This document shows positions 32,165 to 43,150 of a stretch of 64,000 nucleotides of DNA, piece by piece. The notes beneath the pieces were generated by a model that had not been told where the DNA came from, made no database searches, and saw only the letters and a list, made by a program, of their open reading frames with translations. How positions within the stretch are numbered: the stretch's first letter is position 1; each line of letters begins with the position of its first letter. Source of the stretch: Polytrichum commune (lineage: Eukaryota; Streptophyta; Polytrichopsida; Polytrichales; Polytrichaceae); the NCBI GenBank assembly GCA_950295325.1, contig OX485805.1:42868758-42932757 (forward strand). The letters are read 5' to 3'. Both the position numbers and the translations under genes were made by a program.

Positions 32165-32990
32165 ACCAAATCTCCTAGTTGTTCAGTATTGCCTCCATAT
32201 ACAAACAACATCTACTTTATCTTGCGCCATTATCTAATATACGTGGAGGGAACATTGAATAAGAACATGATTGATTTCATGGCTTCATACGATGTTGTGC
32301 TTCTCCAATTTACTTTTATATCACATCCCAAGTAAATATATCATGATCCACGGTTTATTGGCGACTATGTCATGCATCATAGTGAATATCTATGGGATTT
32401 ACTAAAAACTTGAGCATGTTAGCATGTTGAAATAAGGATCATGCAATTCAAAACCCTGACAAAATGCACTTTGGGAAGGTATTCATTTAGGCTCCACATT
32501 CAAGTCTTCAAAATTTCGGAATTTCATGTTGGGGGGTGGGGGTTATCTTTTTTATTCATGGAATATTGTGTGAGTTGTTGGCATCATTGGTAAAGTCTAA
32601 ATGTCAATGATTACATCGTTCAATGTCACGCAATTGTATTATTTTCCTAACGTGCTCAAACAAAAGATAAACCAATGATTTCAACTTGTTTGGAAAATTA
32701 AGGTTATGGTGTCATGTAAGTAGGGGTTGAGTCTTAGTTTTAGCATAAAGTTGCGTTGTTAAAATCCATTAGTTATATAAATGGTTAGTTTTGTAGATTA
32801 CCGCAGTTGATGTGGAACCTTAGGGTACTCCAAAGTGTCGTTAAAAAGTTAATCCCCGCTAAGGGGTTTGAGTTAGGCTTTAGGATTTTGGTTCCCGCGT
32901 AACCCTATTTCTGTTGGTGCCCTAATCTTGTGGGCACCCTATTCGTGCGGTTGGGCGCCAATTCCCGAGGCAAACAAAACCCCAACCGTC

Positions 32991-33720
32991 ACTTTTTTTC
33001 ATTCTTTCTCTCTCTCTCCTCGCCAAGCACTTAATCCGCGCCTCGTTTGGAAGCGCCGCCTCTCTTGAAGCGCCGCTTTCACGAAGCGCCGAGGCGATTC
33101 AGGCTCTCTTTAGCTATTTCCCTGCTTTGTCTTTCTCTCTACTTCGTCTATTTCCCTGCTTTCTCTTGCTCTATTCACAGTAGAACTTCTGCAATCTTAG
33201 AAGTTAGGAGGAGTTTAGAATAGAACAGAAACCTACGGAGGAGGGTTTCAGGGCGTGAAGGTGAAGGGAGTTCGTAGAGGAGTCGTGAAGTGTTTTAGAA
33301 CATTGTGTGAGAGCTTTAGTTTGTGTTTCGAAGTGCATGTGATTGTAGATTTGTATCACATGTGTAATTTTTTGCGGGTTTTGGAGTTCTTATGTTTTTG
33401 GAGTGCTCGTGAGCTTTAGGAGTTCTTCAAAGATAATGAGGAGGTGTTTGAGAGATAGAAAAATCATTTGAAAGGGTCACTTGTTGTTTGAGAGATTCAG
33501 TTCTTGTTTTGAGAGTTTCAGTTGTTGTTTGAGAGATTCAAAAGCTTGTTGAAAGACACAGGCTTTTGATCTGTGTTGAGAGACTAAAGAACTGTTTGAA
33601 ATATTCAGTAGATGCTTGGAAATTTCAGAGTGTGTGTGACTTGCATTCTGTAGTTTGTGTGTTATTGGAAGAAGAACACCAGATCCACTCCATCCCTACT
33701 GCAACAACAACCCTGAAAGG
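32991..33720 (+). promoter_or_regulatory. Probable promoter and untranslated first exon of gene 2A
   Basis: A CT-rich tract (TTCTTTCTCTCTCTCTCCTC), repeated GCGCCGC/GAAGCGCCG words, and purine-rich GAGAGATTCAG repeats precede CCTGAAAG|GTATTC at about 33720, a plausible 5' splice site. The next strong acceptor, CTTTGCAG, lies directly before the ATG at 34163, so this stretch would be a 5' untranslated exon spliced onto the coding exon. A similar GAGAGTT-rich leader precedes the homologous gene of element B. Exon limits are inferred. Confidence 0.45.
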
Positions 33721-33838
33721 TATTCTATGTTATTAAATCAAACATGTGTTTGTTAATTCATGTTGTTGTAGCATACACAACGCATAAGCACTGTATATGC
33801 TACATGCCAAGTTCAAAAAACTATATTAAAATAGAACA

Positions 33839-34136
33839 GTTTGGGGAGACGACCCAAACACAGCCTGCTGTTTGGGTCGCTCGACCCAAACCACATCCTG
33901 CTGTTTGGGTCGGTCGACCCAAACGCAACCTCTACAATATAAACTTATCAAGATATCCTTGATGACAATATAAAACGCAAATCCACCCAAGATAACGAAA
34001 TGCCATATAAACATATAAATGAAGTTAAAAAATAACAAGACACAATCCAAAAATAAATGCGTTGATGCATTACATTTCCCTTCCATCACGTGACATTTAA
34101 TCTATTGTGAAGAAGTTTGGGTCGAACGACCGAAAC
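33839..34136. repeat. Array A2: palindromes in the 5' intron of gene 2A
   Basis: Four copies of the GTTTGGGTCG palindrome start at 33839 (imperfect), 33870, 33903 and 34115. The spacers are CT at 33870, GT at 33903 and AA at 34115. All lie inside the inferred 5'-UTR intron, just upstream of the splice acceptor and ATG of gene 2A. Confidence 0.9.
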
Positions 34137-34162
34137 TAACATCCTTGCTTCTTTCTTTGCAG

Positions 34163-35228
34163 ATGGCCCCAAAGAAAAGACCAGGAGAAAGGTGGTTCAT
34201 GCTTTCGCCAGACATGTTATGGCAGGAGCACGAAACACCTCAAGATGACTCATATGTCCCTAAGGACGGGCTTGTCCTCGCCTGGTCAATCCAAGTAGTA
34301 AAAACCTCCCTTTACAAAATGGTATTCGTTGTCAAAGTAGGGACCGTGGAAAAACATACCTGGGCGACTCTTACGGGATGGGAGGTGGCGTCGGTCCAGT
34401 CTTTTGGAGACTACGCAGACGTCATCCTTGAGAACAGCGCTGTGCAGAATGCTCATATGTTTCTGCACCAGTTTCGCAGAGCTGAGGGCTCTCCTCTTGG
34501 AACAAGAAAGACTAAGGGCGATGGCCCAACTTCCATCCAGCGCCGACTTCATATCGCAAGTCATACAAGGGATGTGGGCGCAAGGATTGGTGGTGGCTCC
34601 ATCCAGCTCGTTTCCGCACTTGCCCCCCGGTTTCCCAGCGCAGAGCATCCCTTAGCACCCAGTGTCGCAAGGGTCATTCAGTTTCCAGCACATGATGCGG
34701 CCGCCCCATGTTCCGTACGCGCCGGTCCAACAAGTGGACGATCCCAACATCTGGCGCGTATCTGGAGCCTCCTCCCCGTTGGGCCCTCCACCACTACGGC
34801 CCCCCATAGTGATGGCGCCCCCTCACCAGGCAGGCGATCCCAGGATGTTTGGGTCGACCGACCCAAACCCACCGTCGACTGTAGTGCCCCAAGGCGCCTC
34901 CCCCGATGCAGGACAATTTGGGTCGGGCGACCCAAACCCCGGAGCAGCTCAGTCCTCCCTTGACGAACTTGTGTCTCAAAGAGACACAACCATGTTAGAT
35001 GTTGAAGGCCTCCAAGGGCCTGGTGATACCTCTACTCCTAACCAAATCGATGAACCCATGCATGATGCATATGCGGAGATTGGTTTAGGACAAGGGCCTG
35101 ATGCTCAACCTTTGCAGGACAAGGTCCCTGACGTAGGCGGAGAAGGCGGTGGCGAGAGAGGTGGGGCACCGGGGACGGTGGAGGCATCCACATCGTCGAG
35201 ACATGACCAGGGCGAGGTAACACACTGA
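34163..35228 (+). pseudogene. Element A gene 2: 'YVPK' N-terminal domain protein, frameshifted
   Basis: The ATG follows a CAG splice acceptor, exactly as in element B. The first ~100 residues align with gene 2B: DDSYVPKDGLVLAW against NDNYVPKEEVMVEW, then GWEVASVQSFGDY against NWEIESVEAQGDF. After about 34470 the sensible frame shifts by one base into a helical segment (AELRALLLEQERLRAMA) and then a Pro/Gly-rich tail, with a TAG at 34653-34655, ending at 35228. Two palindromes (34847, 34916) lie within the coding tail and encode FGSTDPNP and FGSGDPNP; a third (35238) sits just after the stop. The ParB-like part of gene 2B is absent. The function is unknown; a DNA-binding or regulatory role is inferred only from its position beside the palindromes. 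Confidence 0.7.
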
Positions 35229-35259
35229 GCCCTCCCAGTTTGGGTCGGTCGACCCAAAC
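34847..35259. repeat. Three further A-type palindromes in and after gene 2A
   Basis: Copies start at 34847 (spacer AC), 34916 (spacer GG, one half-site mismatch) and 35238 (spacer GT, ten bases after the gene 2A stop). Their presence in coding sequence means the peptide pattern FGS-DPNP arises from the DNA signal. Confidence 0.9.
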
Positions 35260-35496
35260 TTCCTTGGTCATTGTCTTGTTGGCGTGGTCGTGTCCCCCCT
35301 AGCTATGAGGAACTACACCCCCCCCCCGACGCACCCAACAGTGTGCTCCCCCCGCGATCCCCTTCGTCTCACCTCACTCGACTACGCTCAACCTTGGCGG
35401 GGCGCAACCAATTTTGTAGATGTACAATTAGGATAGTGTGAATGCCCTCGTTCACCGCCCCCCCCCCCCATCAAATTGTACATAGAGATTTGTAAC

Positions 35497-35502
35497 AATA
35501 AA
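35497..35502 (+). terminator. Candidate poly(A) signal of gene 2A
   Basis: AATAAA lies about 270 bp downstream of the gene 2A stop codon in an AT-rich stretch. Plant poly(A) signals are degenerate, so this is only a candidate. Confidence 0.35.
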
Positions 35503-35680
35503 ATTATTATTTTTGGCACCCATATGTTAGCATCCGTGTCCCAATGTATGTTGTTCCCCCTTGTATGTTTTGTTGCCACCAATGGTCTAATTCTTCTTGT
35601 GTTTGCACAAAATTCCCGCTCTGCTTGAGATGGACATAGCATAACATAGTCCTCGCCGCCTTCTCTCGCTCGTCGCCGCA

Positions 35681-36838
35681 GGGATCGGAGCATAGCGTCG
35701 CGGCTCCCCACCGGTCCTCCCCGAGGAGCGTGGAGGACAGCGTGGTGGTCCCCCCGATTTTGCCCTCCCCGTCTCCGCCACCCAAGACACGGTTCCTGGT
35801 GCTAGACCTCAACGGGGTCCTCGTCCAGTGCGTGCACTGTCCCAAGGTCCCCACGGTGCCTTTCTGCAAGCCCGAGGACGCCAACTACGATGGACCCTCC
35901 GCGTACATCAAAAGCAAGCTAGTGTACCTCCGCCCGTGGCTTCGGCGCTTCCTACAGGTCGCCCTATCCAAATGGTGGGTGATCGTTTGGAGCTCCATGA
36001 AGTCCGAGAACACCCAGGCCGTCGTGGAGTTCATCTTCAAGGGACTCCAACCCCCGTGCTTGGTCCTAGGACAGGATTCTTGTAAAGCATTATACACCCC
36101 CGAGGGCAGGGTTGTGAAGAAGCCCAACAACCCCGCCGTAAACCAGTTTCTTAAGGTCTTGAAGCCAGTCGTATGGGACCAGCGTCCAACCATGGTGGGC
36201 TGTCCCTACGACGTTCGCCCCACCCGTGACAACACGTTGATGGTGGACGACAGCGCTTCCAAGAACATTTTGAACCCGACCTCGAACTTCATAGTTTGCC
36301 CGACGTGGACGGTCGAGAAGGTCCGAGACCGCTTTTTGTTAGACCTACTTAAGTACCTTCAAACGCTCGTGGGGAGCGGACTACCCGTGCCCCGGTTCCT
36401 TAGTTGTCATCCGATAGGCGAAAGATACATGGATCCGAGGGACTATATGTACAGAGAGTTGTACTCTCACGCAAAATATAATAAACTCATTTGAGATAGT
36501 ATATGGTGTGCCATTTGTGTGATATATTATGCCTCAAATTTATATCGATTTTCACATGCTTCCCCCTCCCCCCTCCCCTTGGGTTTTGTTTGTTTTAATT
36601 TTGCCATCAGCGTTTGGAGCCCTCGATTGAGATCGTCAGTGAATCAAACTTGGGGAGCTTCTTCTACGAGACCGTCTACGATGCCGCGTCCACCATCGAC
36701 TACTCCAAGGAGCCTATTGACGCCGGTGTCGTCGATAGCCCCCCACCGAAGCAAATCTTCCGGCGATCTCCGTCCCCGTCGCCGCTCAAGGGCATAAATC
36801 ACAAATGCGTCCGGACGTCCCCCTCTCGGCCCGGCGGC
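35681..36838 (+). pseudogene. FCP1/HAD-like phosphatase fragment
   Basis: An open exon from an acceptor-like GCCGCAG (about 35680) to TGA at 36492-36494 encodes a FCP1-homology HAD domain: FLVLDLNGVLV near the start, LRPWLRRFL, WWVIVWSSM, then TLMVDDSASKN and VCPTWTV. The catalytic DxDx(T/V) motif reads DLNGV, as in the DLNG subgroup of plant HAD proteins, so phosphatase activity is uncertain. A second conserved segment, preceded by an acceptor-like CAG (36611-36838, with SESNLGSFFYETVYDAAS and SPPPKQIFRR), breaks off where element B begins. Both parts recur at 59.7-60.5 kb. The local GC content is high. There is no start or 3' end, so it is a partial copy; the upstream exons are missing. Confidence 0.75.
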
Positions 36839-39397
36839 TGCGGAGTGTCAAAGTTATACGTGTGTCGCCATCAAGGCTGAGCGAATGCGATCCCAATACA
36901 CGATCAACGGTTTATAAGTATCCCTAACACGTTTGGTAATGTCTTCCTCACACAACTCTTTCCAATAGTCAATGAATCCGGATATGCCTTTGATGATTTC
37001 CAGCCCATTCTTTATGGGGTCGGGTTTGCAAGGCTTCGGATCCCCATCCGGAAGCAAACATTTCCCATCCTCGTTCTGACGCCACACGAGTATACCATCC
37101 TCTGGAGACCAATTAGGAGATGTGCACAAAAGCTTAAACTGCATAGCCGGGACACCATCATCCCTCATATAGAAGCGGAATTGTTGTGCTTTCGTATGTC
37201 CCACCAAACGGTCCTCTCCCTTTAGCATGTATGGCTTGATGAAGGCCTTGAAATTTGGTACTTCCTCTATCATGTGCGGGATCACGGGCACATTGTCCAA
37301 ATCCATGTATGATTTCATGAGAAGCGGTATGGTGGGAAAATCCTCTTCATGCAACTTCATGCTCCAACGTCCAAATGATGCATCAATGTCGTCGTGTGCG
37401 TGTCCCACCATCAAGAAAGACACAAACACCTCTTTGAATATGCCTTTTGCCACAAGCAATGACCAAAAACAAAACACATATCGACATTTGTTGTCTTTAG
37501 CACAATTATCAAGTTGAACATGGAAAGTTGGAGGCAATGGTTTTGCACAAATGGGTTCTGTAGGTAGTTCCGGCAATGCCGACATACAAATCTCCTTCCC
37601 TTGAAGCACTGCCTCATAAAGGGGTGTCGTTCCACAACCATCAAAAAGGGCACGGGAAGAGTGAATCGGCGGTTTCTCAAGATCGCGCAAGAGTTTTGCA
37701 AATGAACCAACCGTGTGGTTGGCATCGCCAGGGTAAAAATCCAAACCATAATGGGCATATTTAACGTCCCCATGGCCGTGGGCGATCATACCTGCGGAAA
37801 AAAAACGATGGATAAACAACAAAAATATGGGATAACCACTCAACGGACGGATGAAGTTTGACATATGCCAAACAAACCCAAACACATTGGAAATCCTTCC
37901 AAACACATTTGTGATTCCATATGAACCTGTGACAGCTACGGGCAACTTGAAGAGACCATCCGTGGCTTTTATTTTGCGTGCATAACAAGGGCACGCGGTT
38001 TTGGCATGGTCCATTTTATCATGGATGACAGTAAGGACCTCCGCAGGCCTCATTATCGATAGTGCATGATTCTTGTAGTAATCTTGACGGTGGGCCTCCT
38101 GCTTGTTGACATGCTCAATGTATTTTCTTTGGTGTCTAGTATGGGACTCTGTGCCTATAGGATGGGCGTCTCGAAGACCTTTGTATTTTTCACAAGCCGT
38201 ACACCTGGCAAACTTGTCCCCGGGTCTTTTCAAAATGTACTCTGCAAACTGTTGGTTTTTAATTACACTCAACTTGGACAAAGAAATGTGTCCACATCCA
38301 GCTTTGCGACCCACTTCGTTTATGTCCGTTAAGATGTTCTTCCATTTTGTGCCCGTGGGCAACACCATTTGAACAACTTTCTCCCCGGACGACAATGTCC
38401 TCGTCTTGTGAGGCATTGCATCAGCCAACGGCACTATGATGGTGGAGAGTGTCGCGGACGCTTGGAGTGTAGCCTTCCTAGGTTTCTTGGTGCCCGAGTT
38501 GCCATGAAATCGAGAACGGCGACCCAACAAAGAATACTTCCTGAACCTATAAAAATCAGCCTTGGAGACTGCATGGATGGAATACCATGCAGTGCAACAC
38601 ACTTCCACATTCTCAAGGGTAACCACCTTATTGCCGTGGGTGTCAACGTGCAAATTCCTGTGGACCTCAAGTTTTTTTGCTGACCTCATACGAAAATCTG
38701 CAAGCCACATCTCTTGACGCAGGGACCTAATTTTTTCCCGCGGAAAAAATTGGCAACATTTCTTCACGCAACAGTCCTTTGTGGACACTTGACGGATAGA
38801 GTCCTCTCCAAGTATGCAATCCCGTCTACGTTCTTTTTGTTTGCCAGACACGCGACTAGAATCGTATTTGCGCAGACCTTTCCGAGGATGTCTTGCGGCC
38901 AACAAAGCTGACTGCGTTTGCTTGTGCCGTCGCCCATGATCCCACAAGCTTACTTCTTCATGGAGAACTCGACACAGGGGCCATCGCCGCAAGGAAAATC
39001 TCCAAGTCAACGGGACTTCCAATGGAAGCAAAGAATTCAAGATGCAAACACCAACATCATCCAATCCCAGGGGGTTGGCATCAATACATTCAAGGGTATC
39101 GGAGTTTCTACAAATGTCATTTGCCACAGGGACACCATCCTCGTTCACAAGAATAACATCAAGGTCCACCCACTGCTCCCTCCCGAAACCGGCACACAAT
39201 GGAATGTCGTCGTTACCATCCCCAGAATGTTGGGAATGTTCCTGCCCTTCCAAGGACTCATGGGAGGATGAATCCCCAGACACACCCAGGACGTTCACCC
39301 ACCGAATATCATCCTCCGATGGCGACGAGAGGCGACATTCCGTATCCGACGATGAAGCATTCGTCGACAACTCAAATGCACTATCTCCCATATCCAT
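36839..39397 (-). pseudogene. Element B: DUF7869-type putative transposase, C-terminally truncated
   Basis: This is a paralogue of the element A transposase, open for about 840 codons from the ATG at 39397. It shows the same ordered landmarks: STKDCC..CQFFPREK, CCTAWYSIHAVSKADFY, FARCTACEKYK, HDKMDHAKTACPCYARK, MIAHGHGDVKYAHYGLDF, LDNCAKDNKCRY and VGHAHDDIDASFGRWS. The conserved intron (37792-37926, 135 bp) has a good GT/AG and happens to be open, so it reads through in frame. At ATHV the frame is lost, and homology to A stops at about 36839, where FCP1-like sequence begins. About 190 C-terminal residues are therefore missing. Without the C-terminus it is probably inactive, although the N-terminal two-thirds are much better kept than in A. 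Confidence 0.88.
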
Positions 39398-39560
39398 CGC
39401 CCACCCACCTCAAGACGCGAACATGGAATCACCACAAGTCGAAGTCAATCACAAAGACGGCAAGAATTTAGTCTCCCTAAGTCACAATCCAGAACAAGTC
39501 ACAGTGGGGATATCCAAACGTTCGTCTGCATATCGATACGATGCTGTTTGAATTGGGCAT
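39398..39560. other. 5' flank of transposase B
   Basis: Spacer between the transposase B start and the palindrome array; likely promoter or leader. A lone half-site (CAAACGTTCGT) lies near 39516. Confidence 0.4.
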
Positions 39561-40803
39561 ATATACGAACGGGCGTTCGAATGATCCCCGTCATACTGTA
39601 TGTCAACTAAAACATGGACCGTATCCATTGTGGAGGGATGCTTGTTGTATGCGTACACAAAACTTCCAAGTCAGTGACGCATATGAATGCCTTCTTCCAT
39701 GTGCCCCCCATCCACATCCCTCGCCCATACTCTCTATATGTGGGGCAAATGGAGCAGTTTCCCACATCCCGAAGTCATGATCTAGAGACATTCCTTGCAT
39801 TTATTCGACCGCACGTTCGTATCTATGTCTCACATTTTGTTGTGAATACATATATAAGTGTGTGCATGCCCAGGGAGGTGTCCTGAATGCATCGCTGAGA
39901 CTTCCATGGGGAAGTCACGAACGCCCGTTCGTGAACTCTCGCACGTCATATGTGTATCTGGTGAACTCGATGCTACTTAGGAACTTCCGTTTGCAAACTC
40001 GTATAGATATTCCTTCCCCTTATAATTCTGAGTCTCCGGATGTTCAAAATAAGCGGTGACACTTCCGAACGGACGTTCGTAAACTACCCAATGTCATTTG
40101 AGGATGAACCATCCTCCGTCTCCGAGTTTTCAATGCTTACGAACGCGCGTTCGTGGTATATTGCCCATTACCAGTGAATGCCGGACGTCCAAATGCACAT
40201 TTACGAACGCTCGTTCGTTAACATTGGCATATTATCTGACTGCATAATCATCTATGGGTCTATATATTTCTGGATGTATAATATATGTCAAGTCTGTATT
40301 TACGAACGCACGTTCATAAACATCCAACCCACCTCGATATATATGTTCCCTAAACACATGCGCTCACTCCAGATTTACGAACGCGCGTTCGTAAATCTCC
40401 AGTATTTTATATACATATTCCTACCCATTATATTCATGAGTCTCCGCATGTTGAAAACAAGCGTTGACACTTACGAACGCACGTTCGTAAACTCCCCACT
40501 GTTATTTGAGGATGAACCATGCTCCGTCTCCGCGCTTTCAATGTTTAGGAACGCGCGTTCGTGGACTCTTGCCCATTGCCAGTGAATGTCGGACGTCCAA
40601 ATTCGCATTTACGAACGCTCGTTCGTTAACATTGTCATATTGTCTGACTGCAGAATTATCTATGGGTCTATAAATCTATGGATGTATAATATATGTCAAA
40701 GCGGTATTTACGAACGCACGTTCGTAAATATCCAACCAACCTCTATATATCTGATCCCTACACACATGCGCGCACTCCAGATTTACGAACGCACGTTCGT
40801 TAG
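39561..40803. repeat. Array B1: palindromes with half-site TTTACGAACG upstream of transposase B
   Basis: About thirteen palindromes, near 39562, 39802, 39915, 40060, 40137, 40200, 40299, 40374, 40470, 40545, 40608, 40707 and 40782. The core is ACGAACG, a 2-bp spacer, CGTTCGT, extended to a 10-bp arm by TTT/AAA in the best copies. Spacers are CG, CA, CT, CC, GG and GA. Within this array a ~400-bp segment is itself tandemly duplicated (about 40085-40490 and 40495-40805, sharing ATTTGAGGATGAACCAT and a GTCCAAAT block). The array occupies the same place relative to its transposase as A1 does in element A. Confidence 0.93.
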
Positions 40804-41176
40804 TCTCCGGTATTTGCGGCGGTATTTGAGGAATAAGGCAGTCTGACACCTGTGAGTGTACGGTTCACGCACAGGAAAATGGGTCGAGCGCCCTCCGTCG
40901 GGTGTCTGGAGCGCACACTTGGAGTCTGCCGCAAAAAAGAGCTCTGCAATGTGGGGGAGAGCTTTAAGTATTCCTCGATACATGGTTCAAAATCCCTTGG
41001 ATGCTCTTTGAAAAGCGGATTCCCGCCGCCTACTTTACCCTAACAATATGCCATTCTATTCATGCGGGACATAAATAACTTTCTGTATTGAATATATATG
41101 GCATGTACGCATTGATAATATGTTCATCCGTTGCCCACCTTAGGTTTGACTAAGGTTTCCCGAACCAAAAAATAAA

Positions 41177-41345
41177 ATGTATATTCCTATATACATATCG
41201 AAGTATATATTTATATGTAGATATTTATATTTATATGTTTATATATACATTGTATATTTTTATATATTTTTACATATCTATATATCTATATATATGTTTC
41301 TTACATGTATATATATATATATATACTCTACATATATACACATTA
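41177..41345. repeat. TATA-rich low-complexity tract
   Basis: Mostly TATATA/TATATT with C interruptions. The apparent reading frame (Tyr/Ile rich) is an artefact of low complexity. Confidence 0.85.
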
Positions 41346-41717
41346 CATGTAGATACATAACATTTATGTACATTATTCCGGCAAATACTCATCAAATGCA
41401 TGAACACCAATAAAAAACCCTGGTGAATTCATGCAAGCTAGTAAGGTAGATTAAGGAGATGAATTGAAACCATGCCTAGATATACTTTATATCTTAATAA
41501 TTCAAATGCAACTCCAGGTTTGCAAATAGTGAATTGATTCAGCATTGTGTGGCAATGTTGAATTAATTTGGAATGGTGCATAAGATACTGTAATGATATG
41601 AATTGAAACCATACCTAGATGGGGTCCCACTTATGCATTGTGTGATTAAAATGCACACAACACTATTAGGTTGGATCACAACATTCCCCCATATAGTGGG
41701 GATGGTGAAAAAACCAA

Positions 41718-41744
41718 GGGTTTAGGGTTTAGGGTTTAGGGTTT
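41718..41744. repeat. Interstitial plant telomere repeat
   Basis: Three to four GGGTTTA units, in the opposite orientation to the two tracts in element A. Confidence 0.9.
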
Positions 41745-43150
41745 GTGAGGGATGTGCGGGTCTAGTTGTTAATATAATAGGGTTTACACAAAAACTATAT
41801 TCACTACTCATAAATCCATATTGCACTTACTTAATTTATTTTCAGCTGACATTTGATGCGAGCCAAACATTCAATGACCATTGGGTGAAATGCAGTACAC
41901 TAAATATGATATATAGTGTTAGATACACTAAATACGAACACTACACTAAATATCACTAACCATATGAAAGTAAGTAACATTAAATGTAAACTCAAACACT
42001 AAATATCATCTAAACATTAAATGTAATAATTATGTGAAATTACATGCACAAATTTAGTGTTTAGTAGGAAAGAGGTGGCACCAAGGAAGGCGATTGACTG
42101 TTTCTGGGAAAGAGGTGGCAACAAGGAAGGCGGCGGCGGCGCATTTATGTCTAACACTAATTATCAAAGAATTGAAACGTAGTGTTGAGCATAGTAGGCT
42201 GGTAAAACACTAAATCTAATCAAACACTAAATATCATATTTAGTGTAGTTCAAGTTCATACATAATAAACTGAATTGAAAGCCTAATATTTGAAATTGGA
42301 TTTTTCGTGCACCTCTTGTAAGAAAATCCTAAACCCTTCCCACCAATCTTAAAGCGGGACATATTTTATGGATCTTATATTAAATTATTTGAGGAACCAT
42401 TTAACAACTTGAAAGGTATTTCAATTATGAAAACACTATATATTTGAAAACACTATATTATTACACATTCTTGGGGGTAGGGTTTCCATCGAATCCCTAC
42501 TACATGATGTGCATTGTAGAAATTGAATTCATACTCCCTGTCTAGAAGATGTTTACAATGAATCTAAAGTAGATGAAGGGGATGTAGCATTTTAAATACA
42601 TGTATTTGTATTGAACTCTTTAAAATTATGTGATGGAGGCATATATATATTACAAAGCTTGAAATTAACGTGCCTTTATTGCTTATACATCCAAATTGGA
42701 TTATTTTCGTTATTAATGAGAGACTTGGGAAAGTCTCAAAGTAAGTGCAAATGGTGTAATATATATTTACATTTCTTATTGTGATGACATATATTTATGT
42801 CAAATCGGTTAGTGCTTCCATTGCAAATCACTTTATTAAGTCACATTGAATATATTTATGTGCTTAGACATATATTTATGTATATGTATGAAAATGTCTT
42901 CGATTAAATTACTAAACCCCAATGAATTCCAACCCATCCCCCCCATCCACCCATCCCACACCCCATCCTATCCCCATCCCATCCCCTCATCTCTCCACCC
43001 CATCCTATCTCTTCATCCGACGGACCTAACTATCTCTCCATTCAATCCCCTCATCTTGCTAGCATGACCCATCACTTCCCTCCCCAATGGGAAGCGGCCA
43101 TGTGGCAGCCCGAGGGGAAACCCTAGAGGCGCAGGCTACCTCCCCGCGCC

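Larger units (their letters stand above)
30259..32990. other. Interior of element A: non-coding with telomere-like repeats and duplications
   Basis: No gene is recognised. A ~70-bp block (GGATATGACA...GCCATTGGGA...GTGGCGGCCACAT...TTCAAGTGTCAT) occurs at about 30728 and again near 31020. A longer direct repeat spans about 31585-31870 and 31900-32330, sharing ACATCCACAACAT, AACACAAGACCAAT and ATCTTGCGCCATTATCTAAT blocks. Two short plant telomere repeats are listed separately. Confidence 0.55.
40804..43150. other. Interior of element B: non-coding
   Basis: No gene is recognised. It holds a TATA-rich microsatellite stretch, an interstitial telomere repeat, and a segment rich in CACTAAAT words (41880-42250) that resembles the interior of the TIR element at 8554-9445. 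A C-rich CCCATCCC simple-repeat tract lies at 42930-43070. Confidence 0.5.

Noticed and set aside
23095-39397. KDZ, hAT or CACTA transposase
   Set aside because: The motif order (HDKMD, LDNC.KDN, VGH.HDDID) matches DUF7869-type proteins rather than the signatures of those families. No terminal repeats were found to support another class.
41177-41413. Tyr/Ile-rich open frame
   Set aside because: It is translated TATA low-complexity sequence.
42846-43067. Pro/His/Ser-rich open frame
   Set aside because: It derives from a CCCATCCC simple repeat and has no conservation in element A.
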